Below the pieces are notes generated by a model. It did not search any database and had not been told where the DNA came from. It saw only the letters and a program-made list of their open reading frames with translations. DNA of 59,117 bases from Anaeromonas frigoriresistens. GTDB lineage: Bacteria; Bacillota; Clostridia; Tissierellales; SIT17. Positions 53,254 to 59,117 of the stretch are shown in pieces. Numbering within the stretch: position 1 is the first letter of the stretch; each line of letters opens with the position of its first letter. The stretch spans positions 1-59,117 of the forward strand of contig NZ_WSFT01000022.1 of NCBI RefSeq assembly GCF_016820655.1. Direction: 5' to 3'. Both the position numbers and the translations under genes were made by a program.

Positions 53254-53260
53254 TAAAGAA

Positions 53261-53284
53261 TCCCTCAGATTAATCTGAGGGATT
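53261..53284. terminator. Bidirectional terminator between tkt and the lipoprotein gene
   Basis: The palindrome TCCCTCAGATT/AATCTGAGGGA with TTTTATTA on the plus side and TTCTTTATTA on the minus side. Confidence 0.85.
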
Positions 53285-53287
53285 TTA

Positions 53288-54310
53288 TTATTGCTGATAT
53301 ATAGTTATCGCAGTTATAGTGGTCTTATCTGAATCTAAAGTAAATTCTGCCTTGTATCCTTTATAATCTTGGTAAAATACAATCCAAGATCCTTCAAATT
53401 CTTCTAAAGATTCCTTTTCTTCTGCTTTTTCGTATACTTTCTCTATGCTATCTCCAACCTTTATACCATCTATAGAGTATTTATTGTCAAAGATACCTAT
53501 TGACTCTATCACACTGGTGTCAGGATCTGCAAAAACTGTTACATGATCAAAGGAGTAATAAGTGGATCCTTGATATTCTCCTGATTCACCATATTTTCCA
53601 AATGTATTTACTGCTTGTTTTAGAGAGTCTCCTATTTTAACTCCTAGATCTGAAAATATATTTTCAGTACTTTTTGTTTTACTATCATCTTTTTTGTCTT
53701 CTTCATTTTTAGTTCTTAGCTTATCATTTAATAAAAGGGAACCCTTTGTTTTGCCTTCTACTATCGGGCTGTCTATACTTTTAGCTATGAAATCTAAGGG
53801 AACTAATAGATCAGCTCTGTCTGGATCTACATCTTCATTTGATAAAATATACATTTTATAACTATCGTCATCTAAAGATTCACCATTTATTGATATCGAT
53901 TTAATGTTATTCTCAATATTTATGGCTATATAGATACTTCTATTTCCATCAGAAGCTATAGCTTTTATATCTTCATCAGTTCTTACTACTTCACTATCGA
54001 ATCCTAAGGCCTCATAGGAAGAATGAAAATCGACAAGGATGCCACTGGAGTCATTTCTTAGGGGGGCCTTTGATATAGTGTTTTCAAATTTATTCAATTC
54101 ATCATTAAAAAATATTTCTTTATCACTAGGTTGGAGTTCTGATGTATCAAATAAAGGGTTTATTTTATCTAGATTATCTTCATTTTCTACTATATTAGAT
54201 TCTATTATTGGCTGTTCATCATCTTTAACACTGATTTCTTCATCTTTGCTTTTGCAGCCAAACAGCAGTGTAATTGATAATATGGATATAAGTATAGTCA
54301 ATTTTTTCAA
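53288..54310 (-). CDS. Lipoprotein with stalk-like domain
   Basis: 340 aa. Lipoprotein signal LSITLLFGC (Cys about residue 19), then an acidic linker. A domain with SSGILVDFHSSYEALGFDSE and LLVPLDFIAKSIDS is of the copper-amine-oxidase N-terminal (stalk) type. Two similar segments, GVKIGDSLKQAVNTFGK and GIKVGDSIEKVYEKAEE, follow, each resembling a short beta-alpha repeat. Likely attached to the outer face of the membrane. Function unknown. Confidence 0.75.
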   Translation of the reverse strand: MKKLTILISILSITLLFGCKSKDEEISVKDDEQPIIESNIVENEDNLDKINPLFDTSELQPSDKEIFFNDELNKFENTISKAPLRNDSSGILVDFHSSYEALGFDSEVVRTDEDIKAIASDGNRSIYIAINIENNIKSISINGESLDDDSYKMYILSNEDVDPDRADLLVPLDFIAKSIDSPIVEGKTKGSLLLNDKLRTKNEEDKKDDSKTKSTENIFSDLGVKIGDSLKQAVNTFGKYGESGEYQGSTYYSFDHVTVFADPDTSVIESIGIFDNKYSIDGIKVGDSIEKVYEKAEEKESLEEFEGSWIVFYQDYKGYKAEFTLDSDKTTITAITIYQQ

Positions 54311-54634
54311 CTCTGTTACCTCCTAATTGTTAATATTACTTATATTATAGCCTTAATTACATTATTTAAATAATATCATAAATAAAGATGTATATGGGAT
54401 GAATAATATAAATTTAAACAATGAATTTTTTTAAGAAATGGTAATATAAAATAACCAAGCTTTATAATTGTCGATTTATGTTGAAAGAAAGTTTACATAA
54501 ATTTATATTATATTGTATACAAAAGGGGTAAATACATTATATAATATAGATTAGTTAAGTATATTTTAAGAAGATGACAAGTTTTTATTAACCGCATACT
54601 ATAATACTAGGAAAGTAGTGCAAGGGGGATACAA
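54311..54634. other. Intergenic region, 324 bases
   Basis: AT-rich and non-coding on both strands. A TATAAT at about 54599-54604 could be the -10 box of the gene at 54635, but no good -35 box lies at the right distance. No repeat, RNA gene or hairpin stands out. Confidence 0.4.
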
Positions 54635-55387
54635 ATGAACAGACACCTTGGTATTTCTGTTGATAATATGGATTTGGATTTTATAATAAATAACAATATA
54701 CACTGGATACAACTATCTAGTAAGTTTTCCGGTGCCAGCGATATAGCATCACTTTTGAGACTAACTAAAAAGCATCCGATAAAAATAAGCTATGTTTCTC
54801 CGGTATTTCATCAAAATGACCCTAATATGGTATTTTTCTTAAGTCCTATAAAAAGGCTAAGGGATGCCACTATGGAGATATTAGAAGTAAATCTAAGGAT
54901 GGCTAAAAGTCTGCCCACAGAGCATGTAGTTGTGAATCTTGCTCCTGACCCTAGTCAAGAAATAGATAAATCTTTAATATTTGATACCATCTATGATTTA
55001 AATGATTTATCCCATAGATATGATGCGCATATCGTTATTCAAATAGAAGACTATAGTCTATTTGGAGACTCTACAAGACTTATAAATATAATAAATAAGA
55101 CTGATGTGAGATTGTCTCTAGATATAAATAGATTTTATAGGTATATTTTTGAAAATGATATGGACTTTGAAAAAGAATTACAAAAGATAATAGATTATGT
55201 AGAAGTGATTAATATTACCTTTGATATAGATTATTTTATTCTTCAAAATGTATTGACTAATATGTATGATAAAATAATGGATATTCCTATAATTATAAGG
55301 ATGAGAAGTACAAGTAAGAAAAGAGAAATATATAATAATATTAAGAATATTAGGGAAGATATAGTTAAAAAGAGAGCGGCTAATTAA
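54635..55387 (+). CDS. TIM-barrel protein of the sugar-isomerase/endonuclease-IV superfamily (uncertain)
   Basis: 250 aa. HLGISVDNMDLDFIINNNIH, alternating strands and helices, EHVVVNLAPDPSQEID, and DVRLSLDINRFYRY are consistent with an AP-endonuclease-2-type barrel. The metal-binding His/Glu set is not clear, so it may lack activity. GGGGGA site, ATG start. Followed by a terminator. Not recognised beyond the fold. Confidence 0.6.
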   Translation: MNRHLGISVDNMDLDFIINNNIHWIQLSSKFSGASDIASLLRLTKKHPIKISYVSPVFHQNDPNMVFFLSPIKRLRDATMEILEVNLRMAKSLPTEHVVVNLAPDPSQEIDKSLIFDTIYDLNDLSHRYDAHIVIQIEDYSLFGDSTRLINIINKTDVRLSLDINRFYRYIFENDMDFEKELQKIIDYVEVINITFDIDYFILQNVLTNMYDKIMDIPIIIRMRSTSKKREIYNNIKNIREDIVKKRAAN

Positions 55388-55419
55388 AGGGATGATTATC
55401 ATCCCTTATTTTTTATTTT
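55387..55419 (+). terminator. Rho-independent terminator
   Basis: AAGGGATGAT pairs with ATCATCCCTT, followed by ATTTTTTATTTTTTT. Confidence 0.9.
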
Positions 55420-55481
55420 TTTTGTGATATAATTTAAGGTATTAGACTACATTTGAAAAATATTTATTAGAGGTGAGTAAA

Positions 55482-57188
55482 GTGGAATATATGGATAAGT
55501 ATAGAAGTTGGATTCAGGGATCCTTCGATGATGATACTAAAGAAGAATTAAGAAATATAGAAAAAAATACAGAAGAAATTCAAGATAGATTCTATAAAGA
55601 ATTAGAGTTTGGTACAGGAGGCCTTAGAGGAAAAATAGGGGCTGGAACTAATAGAATAAATAGATATACTGTATCTAAAGCTACTCAAGGATTCGGGGAT
55701 TACATAATAAATAATGGAAAGAAAGATAAAGGTATAGTCATTGCATATGACTCAAGACATAAATCTGAGGAATTTGCTAAGACTGCTGCATTAGTATTGG
55801 CTGATAATGGAATAAAAGCATATTTATTTGATAGTTTAAGATCCACTCCTGAATTATCTTTTGCTGTAAGATATCTTCATGCAGCTGGAGGTATAGTGAT
55901 AACTGCAAGTCATAATCCTCCAGAATATAATGGATATAAGGTATATGGAGAAGATGGATGTCAATTAATACCTTCTTTAGCTAATGAGGTAATATCCTGT
56001 ATTAGAGATATAGATAGTTTTGAAGATATAGGGATGATGGATGAGAAAGAGGCTAAGAGAGCAGGACTTCTTGAGATAATAGGAGAAGAAGTAGATAATG
56101 TATTTGTTAGCCAGGTTAAAAAGGAAAGAGTTAGCAATGATATAGATAAGGCAATAAAGGTAGTATATACTCCACTTCATGGTACAGGAAACATACCTAT
56201 TAGAAGGGTACTAAAGGAACTAGGATATAAGAATATCCATGTGGTAAATGCTCAGGAGAAGCCAGATCCGAACTTCTCTACAGTAGAGTATCCAAACCCA
56301 GAGGAACCTGCGGTGTTTGAGATTGCTAAGGGAATAGGAGAAGAGATTGATGCTGATTTACTTCTAGGTACAGATCCAGACTGTGATAGAGTAGGGGCTG
56401 TAGTAAGGAATAATGATGGTGATTTTATAGTTTTAAATGGTAATCAAACAGGAGCATTACTTTTAGACTATATAATGACAAATAGTAAGTTGTCAGAAAA
56501 TGGTGTAATAATAAAAACTGTAGTTACTAGTGAATTAGGTAGAGTTATAGCCCAAAATCATGGACTAGAAACTATTGATACATTGACAGGATTTAAATTT
56601 ATCGGTGAGAAAATAGGTGAGTTTGAAAGGAATGGAGATAAAGAGTTCCTATTTGGATATGAAGAAAGCTTTGGCTATTTGAAGGGAACCTACGCTAGAG
56701 ATAAGGATGCAGTAGTAGCATCTATGCTTATAGTAGAAATGGCAGCCTTCTATAAAAAGAGAGGTATAAGCTTATATGATGCCCTTATGGATCTATATGA
56801 TAGATATGGATATTTTAAAGAATCCCTACATGCTATAAAGCTTGAAGGAATAGAGGGTACAGAAAAAATCAAAAATGTAATGGATACCTATAGACAAACT
56901 TATCCTGTTGATATAAATGGGAAAAAAGTAGTGAAGGTAAATGACTATAAAGAAAGTAAGACTATTGATATAGAAGAAGGTAAAGAAGAAAAAATAGACT
57001 TGCCAAGTTCAAATGTACTTAAATTTATCCTAGAAGATGATAGTTGGTTTGTCCTAAGACCTTCCGGTACAGAACCAAAGCTTAAAATATACTTCTCAGC
57101 TAATGGAGAAAGTAGAGAAGAAGTAGACTCAAACCTTATAGGTATGGAAAAGGACATAGTACAGGATATCATGAATATGGTGAAATAG
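55482..57188 (+). CDS. Phosphoglucomutase/phosphomannomutase
   Basis: Alpha-D-phosphohexomutase of the long type (about 568 aa). The phosphoserine loop is ITASHNPPEYNGYKVYG (about residues 143-159), the metal loop is GTDPDCDRVG (about 301-310), the sugar loop is FGYEESFGY, and the phosphate loop is RPSGTEPKLK near the end. Links glucose-6-P with glucose-1-P for polysaccharide and UDP-sugar supply, including UDP-GlcNAc pathways upstream of the nonulosonate. GTG 55482 lies 6 nt from GAGGTG. Confidence 0.94.
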   Translation: MEYMDKYRSWIQGSFDDDTKEELRNIEKNTEEIQDRFYKELEFGTGGLRGKIGAGTNRINRYTVSKATQGFGDYIINNGKKDKGIVIAYDSRHKSEEFAKTAALVLADNGIKAYLFDSLRSTPELSFAVRYLHAAGGIVITASHNPPEYNGYKVYGEDGCQLIPSLANEVISCIRDIDSFEDIGMMDEKEAKRAGLLEIIGEEVDNVFVSQVKKERVSNDIDKAIKVVYTPLHGTGNIPIRRVLKELGYKNIHVVNAQEKPDPNFSTVEYPNPEEPAVFEIAKGIGEEIDADLLLGTDPDCDRVGAVVRNNDGDFIVLNGNQTGALLLDYIMTNSKLSENGVIIKTVVTSELGRVIAQNHGLETIDTLTGFKFIGEKIGEFERNGDKEFLFGYEESFGYLKGTYARDKDAVVASMLIVEMAAFYKKRGISLYDALMDLYDRYGYFKESLHAIKLEGIEGTEKIKNVMDTYRQTYPVDINGKKVVKVNDYKESKTIDIEEGKEEKIDLPSSNVLKFILEDDSWFVLRPSGTEPKLKIYFSANGESREEVDSNLIGMEKDIVQDIMNMVK

Positions 57189-57190
57189 AA

Positions 57191-57220
57191 AAACGGAGGC
57201 AAAAGTCTCCGTTTTTATTT
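57191..57220. terminator. Bidirectional terminator
   Basis: AAACGGAG (57191-57198) and CTCCGTTT (57207-57214) with T tracts on both sides (TTTTTATTT plus; TTTTTC minus). Shared by the mutase gene and the minus-strand gene next to it. Confidence 0.85.
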
Positions 57221-57964
57221 ATCCATATATCTACCTAATATATCATTTAATAATATTATCTCTTCATCGGTTAATTTGCCTTTCAGAAGCTCTTGCATAT
57301 CCTGTTGTTCTTTAGGGGTTATACCATTGTTAAATATTTTCATTAGTTTTAGGCCGTTTATTGGACCTAGTTTATCTATAATTTTATCTAAATCTCTTTT
57401 ATCCTTTGAAGAAAGTTTATCTTCTATTTTATTTACATTGATTGTTTCAATTGTTCTTTCTTGGGATAATCTATCATCAAATTGATCTAACTTTGCTCTC
57501 TTTATTCCTTCCTGTAGTTGTGATATAAAGAAGTCTTGAGTCTCTTTATCATATTCTCTATAATATTCAAATTTGGAATATATAATATCCTTTTTAGACA
57601 TTAAGTTTTGTGATGCCCTCTTTATATCTACCGATCTTCCTATCCCATCCACATAAGAGGGGTCTTCTGTTTCCTCTTTGGCAGGTTCAATGTTTGGTTT
57701 TTCTTTTTCAACTGCATCATCCTCTGTCTCTTCTTCATTATCTTGTATTTCTTCAGATAGATCCTCTTCAATATCCTCATCTTCATGAATATTCATAGGA
57801 GATTCTATAAACAAAATATCTTCCTCAAAATAATCTTTTTTAATAGAAGATGTATATTGCTTTGATGTATCAATTCGAAGATCTAATATTATAGATACAG
57901 AATATATAGTAAGTATTATTACGATGATGCTATAAAAAACTTTTTTATACTTCAAATTATCCAC
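57215..57964 (-). CDS. Membrane-anchored acidic protein of unknown function
   Basis: 249 aa. One N-terminal membrane segment (VFYSIIVIILTIYSVSIILD), an acidic low-complexity stretch (EDEDIEEDLSEEIQDNEEET...) and a helical C-terminal half (KEQQDMQELLKGKLTDEEII...). GGGGTGG site upstream. Spore-former proteins of this build are common, but no family is recognised. 57965-58196 upstream of it has no supported gene. Confidence 0.65.
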   Translation of the reverse strand: MDNLKYKKVFYSIIVIILTIYSVSIILDLRIDTSKQYTSSIKKDYFEEDILFIESPMNIHEDEDIEEDLSEEIQDNEEETEDDAVEKEKPNIEPAKEETEDPSYVDGIGRSVDIKRASQNLMSKKDIIYSKFEYYREYDKETQDFFISQLQEGIKRAKLDQFDDRLSQERTIETINVNKIEDKLSSKDKRDLDKIIDKLGPINGLKLMKIFNNGITPKEQQDMQELLKGKLTDEEIILLNDILGRYMDK

Positions 57965-58196
57965 CCCTTTCCTATAAGTATTATTATCTTTTTAGGGAAA
58001 TTTATACTACTAAAGATATATAAAGTAATACTTGAGGAATCATTAGAATTTAGAATTGTAAACTATTGGATAAAACTATAGACCTATGGAAAAATTCTCG
58101 ATTAAATGATAAAATAATGTTTTTTCTAGAAAATACTGGGTATAAATTTAGTAATTAAATAAAATAAATGAGTTTAATCTCTAGGAGGGAAATGTT

Positions 58197-58382
58197 ATGG
58201 CTATTATGTTTAGTGAGAAGGAATATCTAAAAGAAGAAATGGAAGACTTAAGAGAAAAACTTAATCAAGCCATATCAAAGGGTGAGAATAAGATTAAAAT
58301 TCTCTATCTAAGTCAGAAGCTGGACAAGCTCCTAGATATATATTATAAACATTTCATGAATAAAAAAGAAAAAAAATTATAG
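58197..58382 (+). CDS. Spo0E-like aspartyl-phosphatase
   Basis: 61 aa, two helices in a hairpin. The active-site motif SQKLDKLLDIYY (about residues 40-51) matches the SxxLD pattern of Spo0E/YnzD proteins, which dephosphorylate Spo0A~P and delay sporulation. AGGAGGG site, ATG start. Directly before the spore protease homologue. Confidence 0.8.
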   Translation: MAIMFSEKEYLKEEMEDLREKLNQAISKGENKIKILYLSQKLDKLLDIYYKHFMNKKEKKL

Positions 58383-58391
58383 TAATATGAG

Positions 58392-58425
58392 CCCTCTTCT
58401 CTTCATATATTTGAAGGGAAGGGGG
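58392..58425 (+). promoter_or_regulatory. Hairpin covering the yyaC ribosome site
   Basis: CCCTCTTCTCTTCA (58392-58405) pairs along its full 14 bp with TGAAGGGAAGGGGG (58412-58425), two G-U, around a 6-nt loop. The right arm is the purine-rich Shine-Dalgarno region 9 nt before ATG 58435. No T tract follows, so translation control is more likely than termination. Confidence 0.6.
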
Positions 58426-58434
58426 TTAGCTTTT

Positions 58435-58977
58435 ATGGGGATAAAAAAGGATTTTAGTATAATGTACGATGACAAGTATTCTGAGTTTATGTTGGGAGAA
58501 AATTTAGCTGAGTTTATTAAAAGAGATCCAGTAATAGTATGTATAGGGACAGACAAATGCATAGGAGATTCTCTAGGTCCATTGGTGGGAAGTTTATTAA
58601 AAAGAGATAATATACCGATAACAGTATATGGAACCCTATCAGATCCAATACATGCTTTAAATATAAATAGAAAAATTAATTATATAAAGATGAGACACCC
58701 GCTGTCTTTTATAATAGCAATAGATGCCTGTATAGGAGATAAAAAAGAAGTAGGAAGGTTATATGTGAGGGAAGGCCCTGTATTTCCAGGAAAGGGAGTA
58801 GGTAAGGAGATAAAAAGTATAGGAGATATATCCTTAGTTGGAATGGTAGATTCCACTGAAAATGATCTAAAGACATCCCTGTATAATATCCGACTGGGAT
58901 TTGTGATGGATATGGCCGAAAAGATAGTTAAAAGCATAAAAATGGCCTGTGATTGGGATAGAATGGTGGTAAAATAG
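58435..58977 (+). CDS. yyaC: Spore protease YyaC homologue
   Basis: Member of the YyaC (germination-protease-related) family, about 180 aa. CIGTDKCIGDSLGPLVGSLL (about residues 39-58) and AIDACIGDKKEVG with GPVFPGKGVGKE show the hydrogenase-maturation-protease-like metal Asp residues. The true start is ATG 58435 after GGGGG; an upstream in-frame ATG at 58387 would run through the hairpin arm. Followed by a tRNA on the other strand. Confidence 0.88.
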   Translation: MGIKKDFSIMYDDKYSEFMLGENLAEFIKRDPVIVCIGTDKCIGDSLGPLVGSLLKRDNIPITVYGTLSDPIHALNINRKINYIKMRHPLSFIIAIDACIGDKKEVGRLYVREGPVFPGKGVGKEIKSIGDISLVGMVDSTENDLKTSLYNIRLGFVMDMAEKIVKSIKMACDWDRMVVK

Positions 58978-59013
58978 GACAAGGGTGTGACATAAAGGAA
59001 TATATAATTAAGC

Positions 59014-59045
59014 ATATAAAAAAAGATAGATCCATTGGATCTATC
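59014..59045 (-). terminator. Terminator of the tRNA-Pro transcript
   Basis: GATAGATCCA (59025-59034) and TGGATCTATC (59036-59045). On the minus strand a run of seven T follows. Ten bases past the tRNA CCA end. Confidence 0.85.
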
Positions 59046-59055
59046 CTTAAAATTA

Positions 59056-59117
<62 letters not shown>

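Overview
The window comes from a low-GC, spore-forming Firmicute, most likely an anaerobic member of the Clostridia. The reasons are the AT-rich codon use, strong AGGAGG ribosome sites, many GTG/TTG starts, a Spo0E-like protein and a YyaC spore-protease homologue at the right end, and a cobalamin-dependent ethanolamine microcompartment locus. I cannot name the species. No CRISPR array, prophage or rRNA was seen.

Layout. 1-62 is the last part of a group II intron (domain VI with its bulged branch-point A). 0.4-7.4 kb is an eight-gene operon for an activated pseudaminic-acid-type nonulosonic sugar (pseB-C-F-H-I, a formyltransferase, a PIG-L deacetylase, pseG); the two extra enzymes suggest an N-formyl variant. 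7.6-15.2 kb is accessory DNA: a surface beta-propeller/InlB-repeat gene with a stop codon inside its signal peptide, several broken genes, an orphan Clp-N-like protein, and an AbiEi/AbiEii toxin-antitoxin pair lying between two partial copies of an [acidic protein - alanine dehydrogenase-like] block.

15.3-32.4 kb is a complete ethanolamine-utilisation (eut) bacterial microcompartment locus: eutS, eutP, the two-component system eutV/eutW, eutA, eutB, eutC, eutL, an EutK-like shell protein, aldehyde dehydrogenase eutE, eutM, eutT, pduL, eutJ, a eut-associated unknown, eutN, pduS, pduT, a second eutM, eutH and eutQ. Two ANTAR-type dual-hairpin attenuators (before eutS and before eutA) are visible, so EutW/EutV should switch transcription on by antitermination. 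No alcohol dehydrogenase (eutG) is present; PduS/PduT may export electrons instead.

32.7-40.4 kb is a sugar catabolic cluster (1-PFK/tagatose-6-P kinase type PfkB, LacI regulator, ribose-type ABC importer, tagatose-kinase-like PfkB, tagatose-1,6-bisphosphate aldolase) that together reads as a D-tagatose (or related ketohexose) pathway. 40.6-45.5 kb on the minus strand is an ascorbate-type PTS operon (PRD regulator, IIA, IIB, IIC) that ends with an orphan tryptophan-synthase-alpha-like lyase, the least expected gene combination in the window.

45.8-59.1 kb is mostly housekeeping and envelope genes: acyltransferase, PspC and LiaF-like proteins, pRiA4b-ORF3-like protein, MgtC, transketolase, a lipoprotein, phosphoglucomutase, Spo0E-like, YyaC, and a tRNA-Pro cut by the window end. 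A dispersed repeat related to ATCCTTCxCTxxGTTCAGGATGAC occurs at four intergenic sites, and one copy sits exactly at the truncation of a DnaD-type gene.
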